Shown one piece after another: positions 60,801 through 63,783 of a stretch of 64,000 nucleotides of DNA. Source of the stretch: Bemisia tabaci. Its lineage: Eukaryota; Arthropoda; Insecta; Hemiptera; Aleyrodidae. The DNA lies in NCBI RefSeq assembly GCF_918797505.1, contig NC_092801.1:32564487-32628486 (forward strand). Direction: 5' to 3'. Position numbers and translations under genes: made by a program. The notes under the pieces were generated by a model that was not told where the DNA came from, ran no database searches, and worked only from the letters and a program-made list of their open reading frames with translations. The stretch's first letter is position 1; each line of letters starts with the position of its first letter.

Positions 60801-62764
60801 CTACTCGTCATTTTTCTCCAAATTTGAGGTCGAAATTCTGTTGTCAGGAGACTAAAGCACTCACTTACTAATTTTAACAAAGATATTCAACGTAACAAAG
60901 GCGTGGTTTTTTCAGAGAGAAAACATCGCATTCGATACTGATATCGAAACTGCACTCGACTGCGATATTTTCTCTCTAAAAAAACCACGCCTTTATTACG
61001 TTGTATTTCTTCGTCAAAATTGGTGAGTGCTTTAGCCTCCTAAAAACAGAATCGCGATCTCAAAATTGGAGGAAAATGACGAGTAGCTGAAAAAATGGAG
61101 CCAATTGATGCGATATATCGCATGCCGTTCTGCCACAAAATATGGCATCCATCGAATCACCTTAAGTTGTATTTTTCGCTCGCATTCGCGCGAAAAATCA
61201 GCTTTTTGATGTCATTACTGATTGGTATTATATAGGATTACCGCATGCAGCTCGGATTCTAAAGATTGTTGTTGTTGTTGTTGTTGCTGTTTTCTGCACT
61301 CCATTTTTTCTGCCCTAAACACACCGCAAACTGTACCAAAATCAACACAAAATTTAGGTTGATTTGCGTTTTTACACTTCCTATAATGACCAAAAGTAAC
61401 ACAAGAACACAAATATTTTTATCAGGGTACTCAGGTACTGCTCTCATTGGCTCTCTGGTGGAGTAATCAGAGATGGAAAATTTCATGAAATTTATCCGAG
61501 TGAAATTTCACGAAATTCCATGAAATTTATTGAAACTTTTGGGGATCGATTCAGGAAATCAGGAAGCTAAGAAACGCCTAAAAACAGTGATTCTAGATTT
61601 TGAAAATGTTTACCCCAAGCCTAAAACATTCGCGCGTTGCAAATGTTTTCGTTTAGTTTAGGGGTTAGGTTGGGGTTTTTCTCTCTAAACTCCCCTTTTT
61701 GCCCCCTCTTTGTATCTGGTACCTTCAGTAGAGTAGCATAACACCGCAGCATCAACAGAAAGACCATCTGAAACGCTTTCAGACCTCCAAAGGTTTAATC
61801 AATAATTCGGAAAAAAATTAAAGAACAACTATTGTAAAATTTATTCGAGCCTTATGAAATTTCTAAACGTGAAATTTAACTTACCATCCGTGGGAGTAAT
61901 GCTCCTAACGGCTGTTTTGTCGGAAACACAATCAATTTTTGCACACTTAAGGCTTTCTCATGTGTTCTTTTTTTTTTTACACAACTTTAAGAAGACGAAT
62001 TGTGCTGTTTTATAGCTGTTGCAGTGATTCCACCTTAAGGTGATTCGATGGACGCCATATTCTGTGTCAGAACGGCATGCGATAAATCGCATCAATTGGT
62101 TCCATTTTTTCAGCTACTCGTCATTTTTCTCCAATTTTGAGATCGCAATTCTGTTGTCAGGAGACTAAAGCACTCACTTACTAATTTTAACAAAGAAATT
62201 CAACGTAATAAAGGCGTGGTTTTTTTAGAGAGAAAATATAGTATTCGAGTGCAGTTTCGATATCAGTATCGAATGCGATGTTTTCTCTCTAAAAAAACCA
62301 CGCCTTTATTACGTTGAATTTCTTTGTTGAAATTGGTAAGTGAGTGCTTTAGTCTCATGACAACAGAATTGCGATCTCATAATTGGAGAAAAATGACGAG
62401 TAGCTGAAGAAATGGAACCAATTGATGCGATATATCGCATGCCGTCCTGACACAAAATATGGCGTCCATCGAATCACCTTAAAGAGATAAGACGAATTTC
62501 GAAGGAAACTCGATTTCGAAAATTTGAGGGTTACGGCTCTCTTCCTTATGGCAAAGCTCAACCTCGATGGAATGATTAACGGTTTTCGCACGGCATTGTT
62601 GCAGGTGGGATTCAAGGGGTACGGGCTGGCAGCGGACAAGTTGGACGTGACGGCGCCGTTCGTCTACGAGGGGAAGGAGTACACCCTCCGTCACGGGTCC
62701 GTCGTCATCGCGGCCATCACCTCCTGCACCAACACCAGCAACCCCAGCGTCATGCTTGGAGCCG
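15333..62764 (+). CDS. IRP1: Cytosolic aconitase / iron regulatory protein 1, exons 1-10, 3' half outside window
   Basis: Exons: 15333-15339, 17975-18064, 18779-18945, 19680-19825, 20663-20732, 22212-22404, 23873-24003, 25835-26006, 27158-27375 and 62605-62764. All have GT/AG borders and consistent phases, giving about 451 codons. The start [57 protein letters not shown] and [17 protein letters not shown] identify the IRP1/cytosolic aconitase family. The family protein is about 890 residues. It isomerises citrate to isocitrate with a [4Fe-4S] cluster and, without the cluster, binds iron-responsive elements. Cys439 corresponds to the first cluster ligand (human Cys437); the other two (human 503 and 506) lie beyond the window. 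The 35-kb intron 9 and the GC-rich exon 10 are odd. Confidence 0.95.
15340..17159. other. IRP1 intron 1, first part
   Basis: No exon or RNA gene is recognised. Segments at 15,650-15,720 and 15,785-15,900 repeat each other loosely (CTGCTATCTCTTATCAG, AGATTCT(T/C)). An old local duplication is likely. Confidence 0.4.
17160..17410. mobile_element. MITE with TGCCGCAATCACACGCTGAA inverted termini
   Basis: About 21-bp near-perfect terminal inverted repeats (left from 17,160; right ends GTGTGATTGCGGCA at 17,410). Length is about 250 bp. An internal palindrome TTTTGCGCGTGACGCGCAAAA is centred near 17,245. It sits in IRP1 intron 1. Confidence 0.8.
17975..18064 (+). CDS. IRP1: IRP1 exon 2
   Basis: Residues 3-33, from acceptor tttcag to donor gtgagt. 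Reads [20 protein letters not shown] then [11 protein letters not shown]-terminal aconitase domain 1. Confidence 0.95.
18779..18945 (+). CDS. IRP1: IRP1 exon 3
   Basis: Residues 33-88. [20 protein letters not shown] is a family hallmark. The exon ends FKPARVILQ in phase 0 before gtaagt. Confidence 0.96.
19680..19825 (+). CDS. IRP1: IRP1 exon 4
   Basis: Residues 89-137. [18 protein letters not shown] and [11 protein letters not shown] are conserved substrate-side motifs. The donor is gtaagc, leaving two bases of a Thr codon. Confidence 0.96.
20663..20732 (+). CDS. IRP1: IRP1 exon 5
   Basis: Residues 137-160. [14 protein letters not shown] matches the family block before the WGxxAF motif. The acceptor is ttctag and the donor gttagt. 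Confidence 0.94.
21102..21356. mobile_element. Foldback MITE, family F3 (copy 1)
   Basis: TTGATTGCGTTTTGCAGAAA at the left is inverted by TTAATGCGGTCCAA at the right. Inner arms CACATCAGCTGTTGCCAAAT and GGCAATAGCTGATGTGGCTT pair. A related copy is at 43,595-43,848. IRP1 intron 5. Confidence 0.75.
21425..21660. repeat. Dispersed repeat shared with 5,775-6,010
   Basis: The order of blocks is the same as in the PHF14 intron copy (GTAGTTTTGAAATCAACCAG, TCCTTAACATGG-like, CAAAACCTCTTT). Confidence 0.5.
22212..22404 (+). CDS. IRP1: IRP1 exon 6: active-site DSHT
   Basis: Residues 161-225. [16 protein letters not shown], then [20 protein letters not shown]. Asp207 and His209 by this numbering belong to the catalytic DSH motif. 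Confidence 0.96.
23160..23712. mobile_element. Foldback element, family F1 (copy 2)
   Basis: Left ATGGACCACTAGACAAGGTG is inverted by right CGTACCTTGTCTAGTGGTCC. Internal blocks match copies at 271-800 and 62,840-63,395. IRP1 intron 6. Confidence 0.8.
23873..24003 (+). CDS. IRP1: IRP1 exon 7
   Basis: Residues 225-268. [20 protein letters not shown] then GYKIVGKL and LVLTITK. Third codon positions are about 42% G/C (18 of 43 by my count), useful for comparison with exon 10. Confidence 0.96.
24783..25322. repeat. Tandem array, three units of about 179 bp
   Basis: Units start near 24,787, 24,965 and 25,145 with TTTTGAAACACAGCAATC and end in ATGAAATTAGAGG. They share AGTAAGATCTGTTTGTTTTG and GATCAAGATAAACAAAATTT. 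The units differ at a few percent of sites. It lies in IRP1 intron 7. Confidence 0.9.
25835..26006 (+). CDS. IRP1: IRP1 exon 8
   Basis: Residues 269-326. [44 protein letters not shown]. The Cys in NMCPEY is conserved but is not a cluster ligand. Confidence 0.96.
26205..26720. mobile_element. Foldback element, family F2 (copy 2)
   Basis: Left GCGCTGAGAAGTATACTTCT is loosely inverted by right GAAGTGTCCTTCTCGCACTC. GAGACTCTGAAACACAGCA matches the copy in PHF14 intron 1. IRP1 intron 8. Confidence 0.55.
27158..27375 (+). CDS. IRP1: IRP1 exon 9
   Basis: Residues 326-398. [30 protein letters not shown] and [10 protein letters not shown]. Ends LTNK in phase 0 before gtgagt, opening the 35.2-kb intron. 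Confidence 0.96.
28082..28141 (-). ncRNA. Candidate microRNA hairpin 1
   Basis: Plus-strand core GATATCTACCCGGTGATGA pairs with CATCAACC then TGATATTTACC. Predicted 3' product starts UCACCGGGUAGAUAUCGCU. The outer stem is weaker than in the others (CAG/CUG). Confidence 0.65.
28246..28299 (-). ncRNA. Candidate microRNA hairpin 2
   Basis: Strong outer stem TCAGCGGT/ACCGCTGA. The core is TAACCGGTGATGA, so the predicted product begins UCACCGGUUAC, with a seed change at its last position. The inner partner ACCTACC is less regular; it may be diverging. Confidence 0.6.
28654..28799. mobile_element. Foldback MITE, family F4 (copy 1)
   Basis: ATTGGACTGCATTTTGCAAT at the left is inverted by ATTGCAAAATGCAGTTCAAT at the right; inner arms AACTATAAATTCT/AGAATTTATAGTT also pair. 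Other copies are at 40,139-40,278, 45,707-45,850 and 54,119-54,244. It lies between hairpins 2 and 3. Confidence 0.88.
28998..29062 (-). ncRNA. Candidate microRNA hairpin 3 (CACUGGA seed)
   Basis: Core ATCCAGTGATGA with partner ACATCCACTGG. Compared with the other copies, both sides changed together (CCGGTG to CCAGTG, partner ACCG to ACTGG), so the stem is preserved. Predicted product starts UCACUGGAUAUCAAUCGCU. Outer stem TAAGC/GCTTA. Confidence 0.68.
29141..29197 (-). ncRNA. Candidate microRNA hairpin 4
   Basis: Perfect 7-bp outer stem TGCAGCG/CGCTGCA. Core TTTACCCGGTGATG pairs with CATCTACC. The loop is very short (AAGCAAA). Confidence 0.72.
29919..29976 (-). ncRNA. Candidate microRNA hairpin 5
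   Basis: Core GATATCTACCCGGTGATG with partner CATCTACCGCAGTATC. Outer GCAG/CTGC. Predicted product UCACCGGGUAGAUAUCGCU is identical to hairpins 1, 6 and 9 over this length. Confidence 0.7.
30462..30592. mobile_element. Foldback MITE, family F5 (copy 1)
   Basis: Nearly perfect palindrome: AATTGGACGTATTTCTGTC at the left, GACAGAAATACGTCCAATT at the right, with a short unpaired centre. A worn copy is at 59,097-59,212. It lies between hairpins 5 and 6. Confidence 0.9.
30748..30814 (-). ncRNA. Candidate microRNA hairpin 6
   Basis: Perfect outer stem TCAGGAG/CTCCTGA. The core is the same as hairpin 5, with partner CATCGACCGCAGTATCC. Loop CAACCAAATAAAG. Confidence 0.72.
30903..30970 (-). ncRNA. 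Candidate microRNA hairpin 7
   Basis: Outer AACA/TGTT and GCGG/CCGC. Core ACACCCGGTGATG with partner CATCAACCGAGCG. Predicted product starts UCACCGGGUGUUUAUCGCC, so the 3' part has diverged while the seed is kept. Confidence 0.68.
31143..31205 (-). ncRNA. Candidate microRNA hairpin 8
   Basis: Core GATATCCACCCGGTGATG with partner CATCTACCGCAGTG. The outer AGGAG/CTGCT pairing has one mismatch. Predicted product UCACCGGGUGGAUAUCGCU. Confidence 0.68.
31457..31526 (-). ncRNA. Candidate microRNA hairpin 9
   Basis: Outer stem GTAGCG/CGCTAC extends to TTC/GAA. Core GATATCTACCCGGTGATG pairs with CATCTACCGCAGTAT. I count about 19 paired positions over a 23-nt arm, with small internal loops. Confidence 0.74.
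31747..31910. repeat. Imperfect foldback
   Basis: AGTAGAACCATAGTTCTA pairs loosely with AAACTATGGTTCTGTCTTC; CTCTGCGC and GTGCAGAG pair inside. It is probably a MITE. It lies in intron 9 between hairpins 9 and 10. Confidence 0.55.
32730..32794 (-). ncRNA. Candidate microRNA hairpin 10
   Basis: Outer CAGG/CCTG plus a CGG/CCG segment. Core ATATACCCGGTGATG with partner CCTACCGGAGCATAG. Predicted product starts UCACCGGGUAUAUAUCGCC. Confidence 0.66.
32888..32946 (-). ncRNA. Candidate microRNA hairpin 11
   Basis: Outer GCAGCG/CGCTGT. Core TATCCACCCGGTGATG with partner CATCTACCGAAGTGTTGACC. Predicted product starts UCACCGGGUGGAUAAUCGC. This is the first hairpin if transcription runs on the minus strand. 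Confidence 0.68.
33290..33556. mobile_element. Foldback element, family F2 (copy 3)
   Basis: GAAGAATCAAATGGGTAA and ATGAAATATTGACGGAGCTT correspond to blocks of the copies at 10,901 and 26,205. Arms are degraded. Confidence 0.5.
33560..37550. other. AT-rich part of IRP1 intron 9
   Basis: No exon, RNA gene or transposon is recognised. The stretch 37,060-37,540 repeats short phrases (AACTCCGA, ATTAACNCGAAATT) in a loose way, suggesting old tandem slippage just left of the CpG-rich segment. Confidence 0.4.
37560..37810. promoter_or_regulatory. CpG-rich segment with two CCAAT boxes, candidate promoter
   Basis: A sharp GC/CpG rise in an AT-rich intron. CCAAT occurs at 37,644-37,648 and 37,675-37,679 in GC-rich contexts. 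Direction is unclear. It could drive a minus-strand transcript through the hairpin cluster 5-9 kb away, or an alternative IRP1 transcript. This is inference from composition only. Confidence 0.4.
37860..38640. mobile_element. Nested foldback MITEs, family F6
   Basis: The outer pair is GGATCGCATTCAGCG...CCAGCGCGAT (37,863 on) and ATCGCGCTGG...GCGATCC (ending 38,637). Two inner palindromes of the same family lie at about 37,950-38,202 and 38,211-38,472, with TTTTGC(A/G)(A/T)AAAGGAACCA arms. A single copy is at 59,469-59,735. Confidence 0.75.
38700..40130. other. IRP1 intron 9, unannotated
   Basis: Nothing recognised. The phrase GAAGGAGTTTTATGCGGGCGA recurs about 110 bp apart near 39,745 and 39,860, a weak local duplication. 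Confidence 0.35.
40139..40278. mobile_element. Foldback MITE, family F4 (copy 2)
   Basis: TGGACTGCATTTTGCAATTT at the left and GATTGCAAAATGCAGTCCA at the right. Internal order is inverted relative to copy 1 (28,654-28,799). Confidence 0.88.
40290..40690. repeat. Two tandem units of about 213 bp
   Basis: TCAAAAGTGTTTATCAGCAT starts near 40,293 and 40,507. GCATGAACCTTACAGCACC and AATCAATGACAGATGTGTC recur at the same spacing. The units are nearly identical. Confidence 0.9.
40700..42480. other. IRP1 intron 9, unannotated
   Basis: Mostly AT-rich. A T-rich tract with TTTATTTTTA phrases spans about 41,690-41,945. No gene or repeat family is recognised. Confidence 0.35.
42484..42715. mobile_element. 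Imperfect foldback element
   Basis: GAATGTAACTACATTCCAAT then GTTGCCAAAT at the left are inverted by TTTGGCAACCTTGGAATGG and AGCTACGTTCCTTTC at the right. Arms have diverged. Confidence 0.55.
43340..43545. repeat. Degenerate short tandem repeat
   Basis: Units of roughly 24-36 bp built on (T)CGAT(C/T)GATTCA(C/T)GG(G/T)TTTT. Spacing is irregular. Confidence 0.6.
43595..43848. mobile_element. Foldback MITE, family F3 (copy 2)
   Basis: AGCCACATCAGCTACTGCCA at the left and GGCAATAGCTGATGTGGCTT at the right. Outer TTGGACCGCGTTAAACAGAA is loosely inverted by TTCTGTTTGATGATCCA. Confidence 0.78.
43922..44299. mobile_element. Foldback element, family F7 (copy 1, shortened)
   Basis: GAGATGTTGCATGTGTGAGG at the left, CTCAGACATGCAACATCT at the right. 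It carries the family phrases CGAGAAACACGATGGTGCC and GATAGCGTGGGATATCCC. The left inner arm is largely deleted. Confidence 0.8.
44608..44845. mobile_element. Foldback MITE, family F8 (copy 1)
   Basis: AACACATTGGATCTAGAGTC then CAGACTCTTG, inverted by CAAGAGTCTGGACTCGAAAT then CCAATGTG. The middle has CTCTTGATTCA(A/G)TC and GAATGAAGAGTA arms. Confidence 0.85.
44966..45008 (+). repeat. Poly(T) tract
   Basis: More than 40 T in a row. On the minus strand this is a poly(A), possibly a retroposed tail, but no attached element is recognised. Confidence 0.7.
45111..45334. mobile_element. Foldback MITE with ACAGGGTCATTCGAAAGTCA termini
   Basis: The left terminus with ACGCACCACTGGCCAT is inverted by ATGGCCAGTGGTGCGTGAC and AATAACCCTGT at the right. 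The middle carries a C-rich tract. Confidence 0.8.
45707..45850. mobile_element. Foldback MITE, family F4 (copy 3)
   Basis: ATTGGACTACATTTTGCATG at the left; ATTGCAAAATGTAGTCCAAT at the right. The loop phrase TTAGTTTCTCCATGCAC matches the other copies. Confidence 0.82.
46375..46727. mobile_element. Large imperfect foldback element
   Basis: ATCGATGTATCGG and TTTTTCACTCTTTGTAAAAA at the left; ACGAAGAGTGAAAAC and CGATATATCGGC at the right. Inner arms AAGCCAAATGAGACT and AGTCTCATTTGGCTT are perfect. Confidence 0.72.
46817..47336. mobile_element. CAGGGTGTCTA element, family F9, with nested insert
   Basis: Left CAGGGTGTCTACAAGTCCGG, right TTTTAGTAGACACCCTG. A shorter copy without insert is at 52,714-53,020. 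The insert 47,049-47,295 has CACCGAAAAAAAA/TTTTTTTTCGGTG ends and interrupts the shared sequence before ACTGATTTTTGGCC. Confidence 0.82.
47049..47295. mobile_element. Nested foldback inside the F9 element
   Basis: Internal arms TGTAGTAACAAAGTAACATC, ACAACTCTTGGATGTTGC and AAAGTAACATCCTAGG pair with counterparts at the right. The ends are inverted. Confidence 0.7.
47463..48050. repeat. GC-rich dispersed repeat segment
   Basis: The phrase CGATCCATTGTGCGTCGCC near 47,683 resembles sequences near 54,484 (inverted) and 55,710. CpG-rich and open in several frames by composition alone. No protein is recognised. Confidence 0.45.
48198..48398. mobile_element. Foldback MITE, family F8 (copy 2, worn)
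   Basis: AAATCAAGAACCATAGCCTC and TTGAATCAAGAGTATTTTTT as in the family. The left terminus is eroded. Confidence 0.7.
48410..48869. mobile_element. Element with CATGGTGTCTAG / GACACCATG ends
   Basis: Inverted ends. Both arms have repeated AATCAGGGAA(A/T) phrases. Similar in style to the elements at 4,323 and 49,390. Confidence 0.65.
49390..49867. mobile_element. Element with CAGGGTG / CACCCTG ends and AATCAGGATT array
   Basis: Starts CAGGGTGCCTAGCATCAGG and ends CTAGTCACCCTG. Contains about six units of AAAAATCAGGATT(T/A)AGCAGT between 49,705 and 49,830. Confidence 0.7.
49948..50706. mobile_element. Foldback element, family F10 (copy 1), split by an F7 insertion
   Basis: Left TGCCGTGCTAAGGAAGAACG then CCGCATGAACCTTCGG; right CCGAAGGCTTATACGGCG then GAGCACGGCA. 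The F7 element at 50,132-50,637 lies inside. An uninterrupted copy is at 50,969-51,215. Confidence 0.8.
50132..50637. mobile_element. Foldback element, family F7 (copy 2)
   Basis: About 505-bp palindrome: AATGGAGATGTTGCATG at the left and CACATGCAACATCTTCATT at the right. Arms pair along their full length around a centre near 50,385 (AAATACATTAGCAGGG / CCCTGTCAGTGTATTT). Confidence 0.9.
50969..51215. mobile_element. Foldback element, family F10 (copy 2, intact)
   Basis: TGCCGTGCTGAGGAAAAACG at the left, CGGCGTTTTTTTTTTAGCAC plus GGCA at the right, about 247 bp. The middle has ATGAATATTTTTG and ACAAAATTCTCTGA phrases shared with copy 1. Confidence 0.85.
51391..51605. repeat. Dispersed repeat shared with 54,774-54,985
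   Basis: ACATGATCTCATGTA, then CAGGAGCGGAGATTTC, CACAAACGAGATAAGTGG and ACTTGAACGCGAGTATAGAA occur in the same order at both sites, with roughly 90% match by eye. Confidence 0.85.
51700..51935 (-). other. Asn/Gln-rich open segment, possible stray exon
   Basis: On the minus strand, acceptor TTAAAATCAG is followed by an open frame rich in Asn, Pro and Phe ([20 protein letters not shown]...). It ends near [10 protein letters not shown] with no good donor. It could be the terminal exon of a nested gene or chance AT-rich sequence. No family is recognised. Confidence 0.2.
52714..53020. mobile_element. CAGGGTGTCTA element, family F9 (simple copy)
   Basis: CAGGGTGTCTACCAGTCCG at the left, TTTTAGTAGACACCCTG at the right, with AGCGGTCCGGAAGTACTGAA inside. 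It matches 46,817-47,336 on both sides of the nested insert. Confidence 0.88.
53535..53764. mobile_element. Foldback MITE, family F8 (copy 3)
   Basis: TTGGATCTAGAGTCCAGACT at the left, AGTCTGGACTCTAGATCCAA at the right. Inner TACTCTTGATTCAATCGG and CTGATTGAATCAAGAGTA pair. Confidence 0.9.
53806..54120. mobile_element. Foldback element
   Basis: AATAGGAACTAGAGTCCCTT and CCGAGAGTCAAGACA at the left; TGTCTTGACTCTCAGTATAA and GGATTCTAATAG at the right. Inner GGAATAAAGATTACA pairs with TGTAATCTTTATTCC. Confidence 0.78.
54119..54244. mobile_element. Foldback MITE, family F4 (copy 4, worn)
   Basis: The right part (TGTTAGTTGCCCTATGCAC, CATAAGTGTTTTTACGG, GAGCTAAAATTTTTAGCTCC) matches copy 1. The left terminus is degraded. 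Confidence 0.65.
54546..54772. mobile_element. Foldback MITE, family F8 (copy 4)
   Basis: CTGGAAAAAAAAAAACACAT at the left, ATGTGTTTTTTTTTTCCAG at the right, with full family arms. Confidence 0.9.
54774..54985. repeat. Dispersed repeat shared with 51,391-51,605
   Basis: Same order of blocks as the copy at 51.4 kb. It directly abuts an F8 element. Confidence 0.85.
55084..55314. mobile_element. Foldback MITE, family F8 (copy 5)
   Basis: CACTGGAAAAAAAAAACACA at the left, TGTGTTTTTTTTCTCCTGTG at the right. Best preserved copy with that at 53.5 kb. Confidence 0.9.
55333..55568. mobile_element. Foldback MITE with ACACGGAAAAAATTAAAT termini
   Basis: Left ACACGGAAAAAATTAAATCG then CTGATTTA; right TAAATCAGCAATTTAACTTT then ACCGTGT. 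Inner GACTGCAATGTTGCAACG pairs with TGAAACATTGCAGTC. Confidence 0.85.
55938..56444. mobile_element. Foldback element, family F7 (copy 3)
   Basis: AATGGAGATGTTGCATGTGT at the left, ACATGCAACGTCTCCATT at the right, full-length palindrome. Confidence 0.92.
56706..56934. mobile_element. Foldback MITE, family F8 (copy 6)
   Basis: CACTGGAAAAAATAGGTGCT at the left, TACTTTTTTTTCCAGCG at the right. Termini differ slightly from the other copies. Confidence 0.85.
57315..57745. mobile_element. Foldback element, family F10 (copy 3), split by a MITE
   Basis: TGCCGTGCTTTGGAAGAACG at the left, ACGACGTTCTTCATTAGCAC plus GGCA at the right. A 167-bp MITE sits inside at 57,551-57,717. Confidence 0.8.
57551..57717. 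mobile_element. Palindromic MITE with CCAGTGGCGTGGCGTGAATT termini and TTCATA duplication
   Basis: The arms are nearly perfect over about 70 bp. The flanks GTTCATA and TTCATACG give a 6-bp target duplication TTCATA. The arms contain CGATATATCGATTGTT. Confidence 0.9.
57786..57815 (+). repeat. Poly(A) tract
   Basis: About 29 A. No retroposon body is recognised upstream. Confidence 0.7.
57950..58235. mobile_element. Foldback element, family F7 (copy 4, left arm plus remnant)
   Basis: The left arm is full but the right arm is mostly missing. The phrase TCCAAACCTCCTCTCCAATT precedes both this copy and the next, indicating a tandem duplication. Confidence 0.8.
58254..58761. mobile_element. Foldback element, family F7 (copy 5)
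   Basis: AATGGAGATGTTGCATGTGT at the left, CACACATGCAACATCTCCAT at the right, full-length palindrome. Confidence 0.92.
58770..59095. other. IRP1 intron 9, unannotated
   Basis: Nothing recognised beyond moderately GC-rich sequence. Confidence 0.35.
59097..59212. mobile_element. Foldback MITE, family F5 (copy 2, worn)
   Basis: ATGGACGTAATCCTGCCAAA then CGGAACTATGTGAATTAAGA at the left match 30,462-30,592. The right arm is truncated. Confidence 0.65.
59469..59735. mobile_element. Foldback MITE, family F6 (single copy)
   Basis: GGATCGCATTTAGCAAAAAG at the left, CTTTTTTGCAAAATGCGATCC-type right end. Arms GAACCACACAGTGGACCATA and GTGATCGCGCTGGTTC are partly paired. Confidence 0.75.
60451..60675. 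repeat. Tandem duplication of a 112-bp palindromic unit
   Basis: Units start at 60,451 and 60,563 and appear identical. Each starts CAGCTCCTCGATTGTTGAAT and ends ATTCAACAATCGACCCG, so each unit is itself a foldback. Confidence 0.9.
60726..61161. mobile_element. TTAA-flanked palindromic MITE, family F11 (copy 1)
   Basis: Termini GGTGATTCGATGGACGCCAT and ATGGCATCCATCGAATCACC with TTAA on both sides, as for piggyBac-type insertions. The arms contain TGCGATATATCGCAT and an AAAACCACGCCTTTATTACG block. No transposase. Confidence 0.9.
61264..61290. repeat. TTG/CAA trinucleotide microsatellite
   Basis: About eight TTG units. On the minus strand this reads as poly-Gln/Asn/Thr depending on frame, with no supporting gene. 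Confidence 0.85.
62039..62478. mobile_element. TTAA-flanked palindromic MITE, family F11 (copy 2)
   Basis: Same termini and TTAA duplication as copy 1. It ends 126 bp before the exon 10 acceptor of IRP1. Confidence 0.92.
62605..62764 (+). CDS. IRP1: IRP1 exon 10: first Fe-S cysteine, GC-rich
   Basis: Residues 399-452. [29 protein letters not shown], then [16 protein letters not shown]. The acceptor is ttgcag and the donor gtcagt. About 48 of 53 third positions are G or C, unlike exons 2-9. Phase and protein continuity with exon 9 ([16 protein letters not shown], compare DFESCLGAKQGFKGF in human) support the join. Confidence 0.93.
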
Positions 62765-62839
62765 GTCAGTACCCATCAATATCTCTTCTTCAGTGGAAAA
62801 ACAAGGATGAAAAAACGGTAAACAAGGCTAAAAATACAC

Positions 62840-63395
62840 AATGGACCAACAGACAAGGTACGAATTTAAGCATTCCGATACATGCTTCTCAACCAAAATT
62901 TCACGTAGAACACGATTCGCGCAACGAAAATTACTGAAACCAACTCCTAACGAAGATATTAACCTTTTCATTTCACATTGGTTACGAGGAATTTGAACTG
63001 CCCGCTCACAAGAAACTCAAAGCTCTACGTGAGTCAAATCGCGCACGACAACGGTCTCAGCAAGTTTCTTAATCGAGCAATATTCATTTCCCACCATGTG
63101 TTGATCGAACTATAGGCAATTTGCTATAGCTGAGCCAAAGCGTCAAGATTGAGGTTGCCAGATGTTTACATCGCGCAGAGACTGTCAAGATAACGTTTAG
63201 CGCGCGATGTGAATAACGTAGAGCATTGAGTTTTCATGAGCGGGTGGTTTCAATTCGCGCATCAAGAATCATTAAATATCTTCGTAAGGAGTTAATTTCG
63301 GTAATTTTTGTTATGCATATCGTGGTCTACGTGAAATTTTGGTTAAGAAACATGTATCAGAATGGTGAAATTCGTACCTTGTCTAGTGGTCCATT
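62840..63395. mobile_element. Foldback element, family F1 (copy 3)
   Basis: ATGGACCAACAGACAAGGTA at the left, GTACCTTGTCTAGTGGTCC at the right. Internal order is inverted relative to copy 2. Confidence 0.85.
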
Positions 63396-63732
63396 AATGA
63401 AACCCGAGACGTTTCGACTCAAAACTGAGTCATTTTCAGTCGGAAACAATAAAAATTTAAAAGAAAAAACGATAAAAAACCTGAGCCCTACATGGTGGTG
63501 GCCGGGATCTGAGAGAAAGAAAAAATTGATAACAAACAAGGCACATCGATATCGATCATTTTCGGTCATCGGTGCTGGCATCGATGTGCCTTGTTTGTTA
63601 TCAATTTTCTCTTTCTCTCAGATCCCGGCCGCCACCAGGGCTCAGGTTTTTTTTCGTTTTTTCTTTTAAATTTTTATTGTTTCCGACTGAAAATGACTCA
63701 GTTTTGAGTCGAAACGTCTCAAGTTTCATTAA
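63393..63732. mobile_element. Near-perfect 340-bp palindrome
   Basis: ATTAATGAAACCCGAGACGT then TTCGACTCAAAACTGAGTCA at the left, inverted at the right. The arms include ATTGATAACAAACAAGGCAC and its complement around a short centre near 63,565. Confidence 0.92.
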
Positions 63733-63783
63733 TTGTGTATTTTTAGTCTTGTTTCTCGTTTTTTCACCCTTGTTTTTCCACTG

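Larger units (their letters stand above)
62791..63783. mobile_element. Composite foldback starting 26 bp after IRP1 exon 10
   Basis: Outer arms CAGTGGAAAAACAAGGATGA and TTTTTCACCCTTGTTTTTCC-type right end. The arms run through TAAAAATACACAATGGACC (left) and the F1 copy 3 (62,840-63,395). A 340-bp palindrome is nested at the right. Confidence 0.75.

Noticed and set aside
62524..62604. Upstream extension of the exon 10 reading frame
   Set aside because: The acceptor ttgcag at 62,604 gives the correct phase, and the upstream peptide has no similarity to IRP1.
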